64,000 nucleotides of DNA from Vibrio hippocampi (GTDB lineage Bacteria > Pseudomonadota > Gammaproteobacteria > Enterobacterales > Vibrionaceae). The stretch spans positions 372,001-436,000 of the forward strand of contig NZ_CAKLCM010000001.1 in the NCBI RefSeq assembly GCF_921292975.1. Direction: 5' to 3'. Numbering within the stretch: position 1 is the stretch's first letter; the number at the start of each line of letters is the position of its first letter. The translations under genes were made by a program, and so were the position numbers. Below, piece after piece: positions 36,334 through 45,664 of the stretch. A model generated the notes under the pieces. It was not told where the DNA came from. It did not search any database and saw only the letters and a list, made by a program, of their open reading frames with translations.

Positions 36334-36786
36334 ATGCAAGTTATTCTACTTGATAAAATCGGTAACCTAGGTGGTCTTGGCGATACAGTTAACGTTAAAT
36401 CTGGTTACGCTCGTAACTTCCTTATCCCACAAGGTAAGGCTGTAATGGCAACTAAATCTAACGTTGAAATGTTCGAAGCTCGTCGTGCTGAACTAGAAGC
36501 TAAAGTTGCTGAGCAACTAACTGCTTCTGAAGCGCGCGCTGAGAAAGTTAACGCTCTAGAAGCTGTTGTTATCGCTTCTAAAGCTGGTGACGAAGGCAAA
36601 CTATTCGGTTCTATCGGTACTCGTGACATCGCTGACGCAATCACTGCGGCTGGCGTTGAAGTTGCTAAGAGCGAAGTTCGCCTACCTGAAGGTGCTCTAC
36701 GTACAACTGGTGAGTTTGAAATCAGCATCCAACTTCATTCTGAAGTATTTGCTACTATCAACCTACAAGTTGTTGCTGCTGAGTAA
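36334..36786 (+). CDS. rplI: Ribosomal protein L9
   Basis: A 150-residue L9 ([36 protein letters not shown]) with an N-terminal rRNA-binding domain, long connecting helix (about 41-75) and C-terminal domain. Normal length. Last gene of the ribosomal operon, with a strong terminator 20 bases downstream. Confidence 0.98.
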   Translation: MQVILLDKIGNLGGLGDTVNVKSGYARNFLIPQGKAVMATKSNVEMFEARRAELEAKVAEQLTASEARAEKVNALEAVVIASKAGDEGKLFGSIGTRDIADAITAAGVEVAKSEVRLPEGALRTTGEFEISIQLHSEVFATINLQVVAAE

Positions 36787-36806
36787 TTTTCAGTTACAAG
36801 AACACC

Positions 36807-36835
36807 AAAACACCCGCTTCGGCGGGTGTTTTTTT
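36807..36835 (+). terminator. Terminator of the rpsF operon
   Basis: 11-bp stem AAAACACCCGC / GCGGGTGTTTT with the stable TTCG tetraloop and a T7 tract. Confidence 0.93.
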
Positions 36836-36852
36836 ATGTCTGAAAAATAGAA

Positions 36853-37665
36853 TTAGAATTTGAATAGTAGATTAACAGTGAAAATGCTGTCATTTTTACT
36901 CAGATCACCGGGCACTTTATCGTGATACTGACTGCTGTAGACAATCTTCAGTGCAATGGTTTCGGTAATGGCATTGGTCGCATTGAGCTCGGTGTCATAA
37001 CGAGAGTTACTATCACCCATTGTCACGGTCAACTTACTGCCGAATGAGAGCGTGGCGAGAGGATTCCACACTAAGTTGAGGTTTGCTCTTACGATGGCTT
37101 CTTTCACCGTATTGGGAAAGATAATGTCATCATCATCAATTTCATCCAAATTAGGCTCTTGATAGCGATAACCCGGACCGGCTTCGAATTCCAATAGCAA
37201 TTGCTCAGTATTACTCAACTGATAACCAAAACCGATAGACAGCGTATGGTCTTCATAATAGGAGTTATATAACGAACTCACGCCGTTATAGTTACCATAC
37301 AAATAGCTACGGGGCCCCAGCTTATAGTCGCTTTGTGCCAAGTAGTTGTGTTGGTTTTTGTCCTCTTCCCCATCTTTGTAAAGCTGATAGTATTTCCATT
37401 CACCACTGGTACGGTGGCGTCCTTCTATGTATTCCGCCGCGATGCGCGCATTCAGGGATTGCGAGTCTGTGTTACCTGAGTGAGATTGATAACCAAACTC
37501 TATCTCTGAGTGTAATGGCTTTGGCGGTGGGGAAGTTTCGTCACTGTCACCATCACTATCAGTGGCAGAAACAGTGGCAGAAACAGTGGCAGTGGAAGAA
37601 AACTCTTCAGCAAATATCGCAGGCGCAGTCACTAAGCACAGACTAAGCAGTAACTTTTTTGGCAC
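36853..37665 (-). CDS. DUF481 family outer-membrane protein
   Basis: A 270-residue protein starting with GTG at 37665, directly after GAGG on the minus strand; a longer frame from 37752 lacks a signal sequence at its N terminus. Residues 1-19 are a signal peptide (PKKLLLSLCLVTAPAIFA). Then comes a short acidic linker with VSAT repeats, and a beta-barrel-like body of alternating strands (EIEFGYQSHSGNTDSQSL; SIGFGYQLSNTEQLLLEFEAGPGYRY) ending in a C-terminal phenylalanine (LLFKF), the usual BAM signal. Resembles YdiY-type DUF481 proteins. Function unknown. Divergent from dnaB. Confidence 0.85.
   Translation of the reverse strand: MPKKLLLSLCLVTAPAIFAEEFSSTATVSATVSATDSDGDSDETSPPPKPLHSEIEFGYQSHSGNTDSQSLNARIAAEYIEGRHRTSGEWKYYQLYKDGEEDKNQHNYLAQSDYKLGPRSYLYGNYNGVSSLYNSYYEDHTLSIGFGYQLSNTEQLLLEFEAGPGYRYQEPNLDEIDDDDIIFPNTVKEAIVRANLNLVWNPLATLSFGSKLTVTMGDSNSRYDTELNATNAITETIALKIVYSSQYHDKVPGDLSKNDSIFTVNLLFKF
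37561..37596 (-). repeat. 12-bp tandem repeat in the DUF481 gene
   Basis: Three units of AGTGGCAGAAAC (plus strand; third unit diverged at its end), encoding TVSA repeats just after the signal peptide. Confidence 0.85.
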
Positions 37666-37760
37666 TAGAACCTCGCGATTAAAAGATGGGGTACGGATTA
37701 TATTTATCGAATATTCGCCGATCGTCAGCAATAGGTCAAATTTTACTGTCAAATAGTGTC

Positions 37761-37820
37761 TATACCCAAGTTACCTCAAGGACCTAGTTGAACCTCGTAT
37801 CTTGAGGTGACTTGGGTATA
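37761..37820. repeat. Dispersed palindromic element, copy 2
   Basis: Arms TATACCCAAGTTACCTCAAG (37761-37780) and CTTGAGGTGACTTGGGTATA (37801-37820) pair with one mismatch around a 20-base centre that keeps GTTGAACCTCG of copy 1. At 60 bases it is shorter than copy 1 by an internal deletion. It lies in the divergent region between the DUF481 gene and dnaB. Confidence 0.9.
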
Positions 37821-37908
37821 AAGTCAGTGAGTTTCTTTGCTTTAGGTAACGCCTAATTTAAGTATAATGGTCGGCTGTAGTTTGTAGTGGGATTAGTCGG
37901 ATAGGGTC

Positions 37909-39303
37909 ATGGCGGAAAACCGAAATCAAAAAGTCAAAGATGCTCAAGTGGATGCGATCAAAGTACCTCCACATTCGCTTGAAGCAGAGCAGTCTGTGCT
38001 TGGTGGTCTTTTATTAGATAATGCTCGCTGGGACACAGTCGCGGAAAAGGTTGTCGCTTCTGATTTTTACAGTCGCCCACATCGCCTTATTTTTGAAGGT
38101 ATTAAGGCGTTGCTGGAAGATAGTCATCCTCTTGACTTGATCACCCTATCTGAATACCTAGAGCAGCGCGAACAGCTTGAAGATGTTGGGGGCTTTGCTT
38201 ATCTAACGGATCTGGCTAAAAACACCCCGAGTGCCGCCAACATTAACGCTTATGCTGGTATCGTTGCGGAACGTGCCTTAGTGAGAAGCCTCATTGGTGT
38301 CGCCAATGAGATTGCTGACTCAGGCTATGATCCTCAAGGTCGAGACTCGGACGAACTGCTTAACCTTGCCGAGAGCAAAGTATTTGCTATCGCAGAGGGA
38401 CGCACCAGTGAGAATGAGGGACCACAGAACGTGGACTCTATTCTTGAAAAGACCCTTGAGCGCATCGAAATCCTCTATAAAACCCCGCAAGATGGCGTCA
38501 CCGGTGTTAACACGGGCTTTAATGATCTCAACAAGAAAACCGCCGGTCTGCAAGGTTCTGACTTGGTTATTGTTGCGGCAAGACCGTCGATGGGTAAAAC
38601 CACCTTTGCCATGAACCTGTGCGAAAATGCCGCAATGGCGCAAGAGAAACCGGTGCTAATTTTCTCGCTAGAGATGCCAGCGGATCAGTTGATGATGCGT
38701 ATGCTGGCATCGCTTTCACGCGTTGACCAAACTAAGATCCGTACAGGTCAACTTGATGACGAAGATTGGGCGAAGATCTCGACTACCATGGGCTTGTTGA
38801 TGGAAAAGAAAAACATGTTCATCGACGACAGTTCAGGTCTGACTCCAACGGAACTGAGAAGCCGTGCACGACGTATCGCACGTGAACATGGTGGTTTAAG
38901 CCTTATCATGGTCGACTACTTGCAGTTAATGCGCGTTCCGTCATTGTCCGATAACCGTACCTTGGAAATCGCTGAGATCTCACGCTCACTCAAAGCCTTG
39001 GCCAAAGAACTTAATGTGCCTGTGGTGGCGCTTTCCCAGCTTAACCGTTCCTTGGAGCAACGAGCCGATAAGCGTCCAGTAAACTCGGATTTGCGTGAAT
39101 CAGGCTCGATCGAGCAGGATGCGGACTTAATCATGTTTATCTATCGTGATGAGGTTTATCATCCGGACAGCACTCTAAAAGGGATTGCAGAAATCATCAT
39201 AGGTAAGCAACGTAACGGTCCTATCGGCTCGGTACGTTTAACATTCCAAGGTCAATACTCGCGCTTTGACAATTACGCAGGTCCTGCGTTTGACGAAGAG
39301 TAG
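37909..39303 (+). CDS. dnaB: DnaB, replicative DNA helicase
   Basis: A 464-residue hexameric helicase. The N-terminal collar domain (PPHSLEAEQSVLGGLLLDN) binds primase; the RecA-like domain has Walker A ARPSMGKTTFAMN, Walker B LIMVDYLQLM and the DnaB motif 4 region SDLRESGSIEQDADL. Length is normal and no intein is present. It needs a loader; see the two genes at 52694-54488. It is followed by alr after 8 bases, the ancestral dnaB-alr pair. Confidence 0.97.
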   Translation: MAENRNQKVKDAQVDAIKVPPHSLEAEQSVLGGLLLDNARWDTVAEKVVASDFYSRPHRLIFEGIKALLEDSHPLDLITLSEYLEQREQLEDVGGFAYLTDLAKNTPSAANINAYAGIVAERALVRSLIGVANEIADSGYDPQGRDSDELLNLAESKVFAIAEGRTSENEGPQNVDSILEKTLERIEILYKTPQDGVTGVNTGFNDLNKKTAGLQGSDLVIVAARPSMGKTTFAMNLCENAAMAQEKPVLIFSLEMPADQLMMRMLASLSRVDQTKIRTGQLDDEDWAKISTTMGLLMEKKNMFIDDSSGLTPTELRSRARRIAREHGGLSLIMVDYLQLMRVPSLSDNRTLEIAEISRSLKALAKELNVPVVALSQLNRSLEQRADKRPVNSDLRESGSIEQDADLIMFIYRDEVYHPDSTLKGIAEIIIGKQRNGPIGSVRLTFQGQYSRFDNYAGPAFDEE

Positions 39304-39311
39304 GGCAGCGT

Positions 39312-40397
39312 ATGAGTTATATGAAAGCGGCCACCGCACATATTAATTTATCTGCGTTGTCTCATAACTTGCAGCGCATCAAACAAGAAGCGCCGAACAG
39401 CAAAGTCATGGCGGTGGTAAAAGCCAATGGTTATGGTCATGGTCTGAATACGATCGCTAAACATGCCACTCAGGCGGATGGTTTTGGCGTCGCTCGCATT
39501 GAGGAAGCTCTGCAACTGCGTATGACAGGGATTGTGAAGTCAATTTTGCTACTGGAAGGCTTCTATTCTGCTAACGATTTGCCTATCTTGGTGACCAACA
39601 ATATCCAAACAGTGATTCATTGTGTTGAGCAGCTTGAAGCGCTTGAACAGGCTGAACTTGATGTCCCCGTTGTTGTCTGGTTAAAGATTGACAGCGGTAT
39701 GCACCGCCTTGGCATCCGTGAAGAGCAGTACACCGAGTTTGTAGAGCGCCTAAACCGTTGCCCGAACGTGGCGAAACCTCTGCGTTATATGAGCCACTTT
39801 GGTAGTGCTGATGAATTAGATAATTCAGTCACCAATGAACAAATTGCCTTGTTTGAAAGATTGACCTCACAGCAAAATGGCGAGCGTTCCATGGCGGCAT
39901 CAGCTGGCTTTTTGGCATGGCCGATGAGTCATTACGATTGGATTCGACCTGGTATTATCATGTATGGCGTGTCCCCATTTGTGGAGAAAAATGCCCAAGA
40001 TCTGGGATATCAGCCAGTAATGACGCTAAAGTCGCATCTTATTGCTGTGCGTGAGGTAAAAAAAGGCGAAAGTGTTGGTTACGGTGGCATTTGGACCAGC
40101 GAGCGAGACACTAAAGTGGGTGTTATCGCCATTGGTTATGGTGATGGCTACCCAAGAACGGCACCTAATGGCACGCCAGTGTTAGTGAATGGTCGCATTG
40201 TGCCTATCGCTGGGCGAGTCTCCATGGATATGCTGACCGTCGACCTTGGACCGGATGCAGTAGATAAAGTCGGTGATGAAGCGACGCTTTGGGGCGAGGC
40301 ACTTCCCGCAGAGCAAGTGGCTCACTATATCGGCACCATCGCATACGAATTGGTGACTAAGCTGACGTCTCGTGTCGAGATGTGTTATCACCAGTAA
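39312..40397 (+). CDS. alr: Alanine racemase
   Basis: A 361-residue fold-type III PLP enzyme making D-alanine for peptidoglycan. The PLP lysine lies in MAVVKANGYGHG (about residue 37), the catalytic tyrosine region is VGYGGIWTSERDTKVGVIAIGYGDGYPR, and GRVSMDML is present. Two in-frame ATGs, 39312 and 39321, are possible; the first has the better upstream spacing (GGGCAG). Coupled to dnaB. Confidence 0.96.
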   Translation: MSYMKAATAHINLSALSHNLQRIKQEAPNSKVMAVVKANGYGHGLNTIAKHATQADGFGVARIEEALQLRMTGIVKSILLLEGFYSANDLPILVTNNIQTVIHCVEQLEALEQAELDVPVVVWLKIDSGMHRLGIREEQYTEFVERLNRCPNVAKPLRYMSHFGSADELDNSVTNEQIALFERLTSQQNGERSMAASAGFLAWPMSHYDWIRPGIIMYGVSPFVEKNAQDLGYQPVMTLKSHLIAVREVKKGESVGYGGIWTSERDTKVGVIAIGYGDGYPRTAPNGTPVLVNGRIVPIAGRVSMDMLTVDLGPDAVDKVGDEATLWGEALPAEQVAHYIGTIAYELVTKLTSRVEMCYHQ

Positions 40398-40415
40398 TTG
40401 AATCTCCCCTGCTTT

Positions 40416-40444
40416 ATTAAGGTAGCGAACCTAGCTACCTTAAT
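40416..40444. terminator. Hairpin between alr and yjbQ
   Basis: Perfect 11-bp stem ATTAAGGTAGC / GCTACCTTAAT with loop GAACCTA, between convergent genes. The right arm includes the yjbQ stop codon. No long T tract follows, so termination strength is uncertain. Confidence 0.6.
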
Positions 40445-40874
40445 TCCCTCTGTAGCATTCTCCTTGTAGCATCGCGATGACTTGGCGTTCACCCCCATGA
40501 TTTCTATGCTCACCCAGATAAATCCCCTGCCAAGTCCCTAAAGCCAAGCGTCCATTGATAATAGGTATGGTTATGTTAACGCCTAAGAGTGAGCTTTTGA
40601 TATGAGCGGGCATATCATCCCAACCCTCATAGGTATGTCGGTAATAAGGCGCATTCTCCGGCACAAAGTGATTAAAGTGCGCTTCCATATCCTGACGCAC
40701 GGTAGGATCGGCATTTTCATTCAGTGTTAAGCTTGCAGAAGTGTGCTGCATAAAAAGATGCAGCATGCCACAACGATAGTCTTCAATCTGTGGTAACTGC
40801 TTTACCACCTCTGATGTGATGAGATGGAAGCCTCGTGTATACTGTTGAAAGTATAGGGTTTGCTGTTGCCACAT
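40440..40874 (-). CDS. yjbQ: YjbQ (UPF0047) family protein
   Basis: A 144-residue UPF0047 protein. Conserved [19 protein letters not shown], the histidine-rich [15 protein letters not shown] and [20 protein letters not shown] segments form the family's metal-binding pocket. E. coli YjbQ has weak thiamine-phosphate synthase activity; its main role is not settled. Normal length. Convergent with alr. Confidence 0.92.
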   Translation of the reverse strand: MWQQQTLYFQQYTRGFHLITSEVVKQLPQIEDYRCGMLHLFMQHTSASLTLNENADPTVRQDMEAHFNHFVPENAPYYRHTYEGWDDMPAHIKSSLLGVNITIPIINGRLALGTWQGIYLGEHRNHGGERQVIAMLQGECYRGN

Positions 40875-40985
40875 AGAGAATCCTTAACTGAGAGTTGTTA
40901 CTGATGATAATACTTTTGTATAGTGAGGGAGTTCAAGTTTGTCTTAGGACAGGGTTGGCTGGGTAGATTGAAGTTATTCTTCTTT

Positions 40986-41018
40986 CCACCACATATTAAG
41001 TGGTGGTTAGTTTTATTT
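40986..41018 (+). other. Terminator-like hairpin in the yjbQ-pgi gap
   Basis: Perfect 7-bp stem CCACCAC / GTGGTGG with loop ATATTAA, followed by TTAGTTTTATTT. No annotated plus-strand gene precedes it. Confidence 0.5.
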
Positions 41019-41170
41019 GATTATATTGCGTTTCATTAAACTGACTTGCAGCCTGATTAAGCTAGATTGTGACTAAAGCGAGCTTAACGAACTAATATTA
41101 GTGCAGTTATCAGTGAAAGGTGAGTCGATAAAGCTAACGCTATTTGCGACAGAATCCATTGAAATGGGGG

Positions 41171-41196
41171 GCTTACTTCCTTGGGGGGAAGTAAGC
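41171..41196 (+). promoter_or_regulatory. Hairpin in the pgi 5' leader
   Basis: Perfect 10-bp stem GCTTACTTCC / GGAAGTAAGC with loop TTGGGG, ending 31 bases before the pgi ATG. No T tract follows, so it is not an ordinary terminator. Confidence 0.6.
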
Positions 41197-41227
41197 AAAC
41201 AGTAAAAATAAATTAGGACGATAAACC

Positions 41228-42880
41228 ATGTTGAAAAACATTAACCCGACACATACCAAAGCTTGGCAGGCATTGACTGCGCATTTTGAATCCGCTCAAG
41301 ACCTAGAACTGGGTGAGCTATTTGCTCAAGATGCAGAGCGCTTTAATACATTCTCTACAAGCTTTGGCTCTGATATGTTGCTGGACTACTCCAAGAACCT
41401 TATCACTGAAGAAACCATGCAGCACCTGTTTGCATTAGCGAATGAGACCGATCTACAAAGTGCGATTAAAGCGATGTTCTCTGGCGACACCATCAACCAA
41501 ACTGAGGGTCGTTCCGTACTGCACGTTGCGCTAAGAAACCGCAGTAATACACCGATCATGGTCAATGGCGAAGATGTGATGCCAGCGGTCAACGCTGTAC
41601 TAGAGAAAATGAAAGGCTTCTCTGAGCGCATCATCTCTGGTGACTGGAAAGGTTATACGGGTAAGGCGATCACGGATGTGGTTAACATTGGTATCGGTGG
41701 TTCGGACTTAGGTCCATACATGGTGACTGAGGCGTTAGCCCCTTACACCAACCATCTCAACATGCACTTTGTGTCGAACGTTGATGGCACTCATATCGCA
41801 GAAACACTCAAGAAAGTGAATCCAGAAACCACGTTATTCCTAGTGGCTTCAAAAACATTCACGACTCAAGAAACCATGACCAACGCACACTCGGCACGCG
41901 ATTGGTTCCTTGCGTCCGCGTCGGATGAGGCACATGTCGCCAAGCACTTTGCGGCACTCTCTACCAATGCGACAGCCGTATCTGAGTTTGGTATCGATAC
42001 CGACAACATGTTTGAGTTCTGGGATTGGGTTGGCGGTCGCTATTCACTATGGTCAGCAATTGGTCTTTCAATTGTCCTTGCCGTTGGCTACGACAACTTT
42101 ATAGAGTTGCTAGCGGGCGCGCATGATATGGATAAGCACTTTGCTGAAACCGATCTTGCGGACAACGTACCGGTTATCTTGGCGTTGATCGGCATTTGGT
42201 ACAATAACTTCCATGGTGCAGAGTCAGAAGCGATTCTGCCGTACGACCAGTACATGCATCGTTTTGCTGCGTATTTCCAACAAGGTAACATGGAATCTAA
42301 TGGTAAGTTTACTGACCGTAACGGCGATGCCGTGGATTACCAAACAGGTCCAATTATTTGGGGTGAACCGGGTACTAACGGTCAGCACGCCTTCTATCAG
42401 TTGATTCACCAAGGCACCAAGCTGATTCCATGTGACTTTATCGCGCCAGCACTCTCTCATAACCAAGTGAGTGATCACCATCAGAAATTGATGTCTAACT
42501 TCTTTGCTCAAACAGAAGCATTAGCATTCGGTAAGTCTAAACAGACGGTGGAAGCGGAGTTCACAGCCGCCGGTAAGAGCGCTGATGAGGTAAAAGACCT
42601 AGTTCCATTTAAAGTGTTTGAGGGCAACCGACCAACGAACTCTATCTTGGTAAAACAGATCACTCCTCGTTCATTGGGTAGCTTGATTGCCATGTATGAA
42701 CACAAGATCTTCACCCAAGGTGTGATTTGGAATATCTTTAGCTTTGATCAGTGGGGTGTAGAGCTTGGTAAGCAACTGGCGAACCAAATCCTTCCAGAGC
42801 TAGCAGATGACAGTGCCATCAGCTCACACGATAGCTCAACCAACGGTCTTATTAATGCGTATAAAGCATTCAAAGCCTAA
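41228..42880 (+). CDS. pgi: Glucose-6-phosphate isomerase
   Basis: A 550-residue glycolytic enzyme interconverting glucose 6-phosphate and fructose 6-phosphate. Family signatures are [14 protein letters not shown], the sugar-phosphate loop [25 protein letters not shown] and the catalytic glutamate and histidine region [19 protein letters not shown]. Normal length; codon use biased toward high expression. RBS AGGACG. Single gene with its own terminator. Confidence 0.97.
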   Translation: MLKNINPTHTKAWQALTAHFESAQDLELGELFAQDAERFNTFSTSFGSDMLLDYSKNLITEETMQHLFALANETDLQSAIKAMFSGDTINQTEGRSVLHVALRNRSNTPIMVNGEDVMPAVNAVLEKMKGFSERIISGDWKGYTGKAITDVVNIGIGGSDLGPYMVTEALAPYTNHLNMHFVSNVDGTHIAETLKKVNPETTLFLVASKTFTTQETMTNAHSARDWFLASASDEAHVAKHFAALSTNATAVSEFGIDTDNMFEFWDWVGGRYSLWSAIGLSIVLAVGYDNFIELLAGAHDMDKHFAETDLADNVPVILALIGIWYNNFHGAESEAILPYDQYMHRFAAYFQQGNMESNGKFTDRNGDAVDYQTGPIIWGEPGTNGQHAFYQLIHQGTKLIPCDFIAPALSHNQVSDHHQKLMSNFFAQTEALAFGKSKQTVEAEFTAAGKSADEVKDLVPFKVFEGNRPTNSILVKQITPRSLGSLIAMYEHKIFTQGVIWNIFSFDQWGVELGKQLANQILPELADDSAISSHDSSTNGLINAYKAFKA

Positions 42881-42895
42881 TGATTGAGAAATAAC

Positions 42896-42925
42896 AAAAA
42901 AGCGCCGAATAAGGCGCTTTTTTTG
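42896..42925 (+). terminator. Terminator after pgi
   Basis: 10-bp stem AAAAAGCGCC / GGCGCTTTTT with loop GAATAA-type spacer and T tract. It is followed by a 17-base direct duplication TTTTTGTGTCTGAT(G/A)AC at 42920 and 42937. Confidence 0.88.
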
Positions 42926-42973
42926 TGTCTGATGACTTTTTGTGTCTGATAACTTAGCTTGCTATTGCTCGCC

Positions 42974-43459
42974 CTAGCGAGCTTTTGGCAGCACCACGAC
43001 TTGCGTCTTGGCCCAAATATCATGAAAGCCACGCTTTTGTGGATCAAGGGGCACCAGTAAGTTAGCGAGACCAAAGGCTGAGGTAGCAATACGAATGAGT
43101 GCTTGAGTGGTGCTGATTCGTCCACCTTGCTCGTTTTGCAATTCAAGTTTCCATGCTCGCATGCCAAGAGTTTGTCCGGCTCTTACCCAGAAAAAAGTGA
43201 GAAAACCAATCCAGACAATGGCAAGGTAAGCAGTATAAATCGGTCCCCAGAAAGGATGAGATGTTAGAAAGTCGCCCACATCGGTATAGGGAGCGTAGCT
43301 TATTACTCCCGATGCAACCAAGGCTTGCAGTAAAGCGACAACCACACCAGCGGCCATCATAACCACCGCAGCAATAATGAAACTATCATAGACAAAAGCC
43401 GCCAAACGTCGAATAAGACCAGCAGGAGGAAGAGATTGTGCGTTCATGGAATCACTCAT
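42974..43459 (-). CDS. RDD family inner-membrane protein
   Basis: A 161-residue protein with the RDD-family pattern: basic-Asp pair in RRLAAFVYDSFII (residues 17-29), three hydrophobic segments (about 24-50, 77-95, 120-140) and the conserved GQTLGMRAWKLEL and KRGFHDIWAKTQVV. Function not established; distant relatives have been linked to ion homeostasis. Upstream on the other strand is tRNA-Leu. Confidence 0.88.
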   Translation of the reverse strand: MSDSMNAQSLPPAGLIRRLAAFVYDSFIIAAVVMMAAGVVVALLQALVASGVISYAPYTDVGDFLTSHPFWGPIYTAYLAIVWIGFLTFFWVRAGQTLGMRAWKLELQNEQGGRISTTQALIRIATSAFGLANLLVPLDPQKRGFHDIWAKTQVVVLPKAR

Positions 43460-43579
43460 ATAAAATCCGTAGGCTCACAGAATAGCCAAGCTTGCTTGCG
43501 GAGAAAACCCCATAGCACCGAAGTAGCTCACAGAGTGGCGAAATAATCAGCAAACAAAAGCGCATTGCGTGTTTTACGC

Positions 43580-43607
43580 TTGCGCATAACGACGGCATAC
43601 GTATAAT
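43580..43607 (+). promoter_or_regulatory. Promoter of tRNA-Leu
   Basis: TTGCGC (43580-43585), 16 bases, TATAAT (43602-43607), then GCC before the tRNA, which begins 30 bases later. A strong sigma-70 match with the G/C discriminator seen in stable-RNA promoters. Confidence 0.75.
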
Positions 43608-43637
43608 GCCAAACATCAAAGGACATTAGTCCAAGAT

Positions 43638-43722
43638 GCCGGTGTGGTGAAATTGGTATACACGACGGATTCAAAATCCGTTGCCTTCGGGCGTGGCGGT
43701 TCAAGTCCGCCCACCGGTACCA
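43638..43722 (+). tRNA. tRNA-Leu (anticodon CAA)
   Basis: An 85-base tRNA with the long variable arm of class II tRNAs (TGCCTTCGGGCGT region), anticodon stem ACGGA / TCCGT around TTCAAAA, so anticodon CAA reading UUG. The T-loop is GGTTCAAGTCC, and CCA is encoded. The acceptor stem GCCGGTG / CACCGGT ends with a G1-T72 wobble pair. A terminator follows 10 bases later, so it is a single-gene transcript. Confidence 0.96.
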
Positions 43723-43731
43723 TATTTAAAC

Positions 43732-43763
43732 AAAAAAGCCTCAGCTAACGCTGGGGCTTTTTT
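43732..43763 (+). terminator. Terminator after tRNA-Leu
   Basis: AAAAAGCCTCAGC / GCTGGGGCTTTTT stem (with G-T pairs) around TAAC, with a T6 tract. Confidence 0.88.
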
Positions 43764-43849
43764 GTATCTAAGGCTAATCAAAAGTTTGCAATTATACCTT
43801 TTTAAACAAGAGACTGTTCGCAAATTAAAAAGTACCTAGCACCAAATCG

Positions 43850-45664
43850 CTAGTTTGTCTTATCACAGACGATCAAGGCTCCTTCTGCCACTTCAGTAAT
43901 AAAATTAGGGCGATATGTCGTCGGTACGGAGACGGCAATAGGTTCACCCGTTTCGTATGACAAGCCTACCTGTGAGCCATAAATATAAAAGTCACTCTGC
44001 AGTTGCATCATAGCTTCTGATCCCCAAGGCTGAAGTCGTCCTAGAGTGAGTTGTTTCTCTGCACAATAATCTGACGCTTGCTCTGGTGTGAACGTTTTAT
44101 AGTCTTGGGTGAACACTTGAGTTTCTGGATCGGCTAGCGTTTCTTTTTCCGTGTAGACATACTGACCGTCAAACTCGTATTCGTCATTTTGAGTGAAATA
44201 GCCTAATGTTCCGGGGTAGTTCACGATGATATTCGCTTGCTGCATAAAGTTGTCGCTGCTGCCTGCGCTCAACATAAGAGTGGTTGGTGCAGCAATGCTA
44301 TTTGCTTGCCCTGAGGTGGGGGTTGCAAAGGTTAACACCAGTTTTTCTGCTTGATAGTCGGCACTATTTATATCATCGACAGTTTGTGCTGTTATCGTCG
44401 GTATCTGATCAAAAATATAGCTATTACCATCATTGGCTATTTTATCGGCGTTAAGTCGTGTTGTGACTTGTTGGGAGTCAATATGCTCAGCACTTTTTAG
44501 CATAAGGCTGTCGGTAACAACCAGTAAAAACTGGTCAATACTTTTGCTTGAGTCGCTATCGGCTTGTTTATCGACAAATTCAAAGGCTATTTTGACGCCT
44601 TCTTCACTAGCTTGGGTTTGGTAAAACACGGCTAAACTCGGTGTTTCTTGTTCTACGGCGCCTAATTGATAGAAGTTATCGCCCCAATATTGGCTCACAA
44701 AGTTAGTGATTTGTGCCGGATAACCATAGGTCATTCCTCCACTGTGATTAAAGCCATGGTTGTGCATTTTTTCATGTAAAAAGGTATCTTTTGGCGCAAC
44801 AGCACCTTCTGTAGGCAAGCGGAAATCTCGAACGGCTAACCAACCATCAGCTATAGTCGCTTGCCCCCAACCACCAGAATTAAGCATCCCGTATCTGGCG
44901 CTTGGTTTATGGATCATATAACTCAAATGCTTATCGCTATTGGATGAAGTATCGTTAGCTTTAAATTGAGCAAAGTCACCACTTGAAGGTAGTGAGAAAA
45001 GAGAGTGCGTAGTTTGGTGCAACTCACACCATTGTCCTTTAGCAAGTTGTTCTTTCGTAAGCTGGGTCTGCGATGTCGTTGCCGACATATATTCTTCGAT
45101 ATAATAGACAAACTCCTTGCTGTAGGTGTAGTTGTTCAGCACATTCTTAAGACCACGTAACTCTTTTTCGTATTGGTCGATGTTTTCTAATGTGGGTTCA
45201 CTATAGGTATCACTACTTTCATTCGGATCCACATAGGCCGCTACCTGCGCTTTAAAGAAGGGTTGCTCCTCGACATATTGCGCAGTGCTCAAAGGCATGA
45301 TGTGTTGCGGCAACTCAAGAGTGATGACTTCAAAGGGTTGAACAGATTGCTCAACTTTGAACAGAGAATGATTAAGCATAAGCAATGGATTGGCTAGAAA
45401 CCTTGGTGTGTGATTGATCAGCTGTATGCTTGTTTCGTTTACTTTTTTTATGCTGATATCATCAAGGTCATAACCATCCCATCGACTGCGTGAAACAGTG
45501 TCAACCTGATTGGTGGCAGAAAGCGAGTAGGAGAGGCTTTCATCAGGTTTCGATGACGAGTTTTCATCACTACAGCCCATGGAACTCAGAGCAGTGGTAA
45601 GTATTAGTATTCTCAGGGGCACAGGTATGCTCGGTGTGGTTAACATTACTTTTGATTGGCGCAT
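43850..45664 (-). CDS. Putative lipoprotein metalloprotease with HExxHxxGxxH motif
   Basis: A 604-residue protein of uncertain family. The N terminus is a lipoprotein signal with lipobox LSSMGC (C31), followed by an acidic Ser-rich linker, so it should be anchored in the outer membrane or exposed. Residues 297-307 read HEKMHNHGFNH, the extended zinc motif HExxHxxGxxH of metzincin and M66-type (StcE/TagA-like) proteases, followed by SGGMTYGYP. The C-terminal third has Cys-containing beta-like sequence. Protease activity is inferred only from the motif. Single gene next to tRNA-Leu; the start codon has a weak RBS and an alternative ATG lies at 45646. Confidence 0.7.
   Translation of the reverse strand: MRQSKVMLTTPSIPVPLRILILTTALSSMGCSDENSSSKPDESLSYSLSATNQVDTVSRSRWDGYDLDDISIKKVNETSIQLINHTPRFLANPLLMLNHSLFKVEQSVQPFEVITLELPQHIMPLSTAQYVEEQPFFKAQVAAYVDPNESSDTYSEPTLENIDQYEKELRGLKNVLNNYTYSKEFVYYIEEYMSATTSQTQLTKEQLAKGQWCELHQTTHSLFSLPSSGDFAQFKANDTSSNSDKHLSYMIHKPSARYGMLNSGGWGQATIADGWLAVRDFRLPTEGAVAPKDTFLHEKMHNHGFNHSGGMTYGYPAQITNFVSQYWGDNFYQLGAVEQETPSLAVFYQTQASEEGVKIAFEFVDKQADSDSSKSIDQFLLVVTDSLMLKSAEHIDSQQVTTRLNADKIANDGNSYIFDQIPTITAQTVDDINSADYQAEKLVLTFATPTSGQANSIAAPTTLMLSAGSSDNFMQQANIIVNYPGTLGYFTQNDEYEFDGQYVYTEKETLADPETQVFTQDYKTFTPEQASDYCAEKQLTLGRLQPWGSEAMMQLQSDFYIYGSQVGLSYETGEPIAVSVPTTYRPNFITEVAEGALIVCDKTN

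Larger units (their letters stand above)
40875..41227. promoter_or_regulatory. Long structured leader region before pgi
   Basis: A 353-base gap. It holds a promoter-like TTGTTA-18-TATAGT (40895-40924, plus strand), a hairpin followed by a T-rich tract (40986-41018), and a 10-bp hairpin 31 bases before pgi (41171-41196). No open frame with an RBS is seen. It could be a long leader of pgi or contain a small RNA. Confidence 0.5.
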
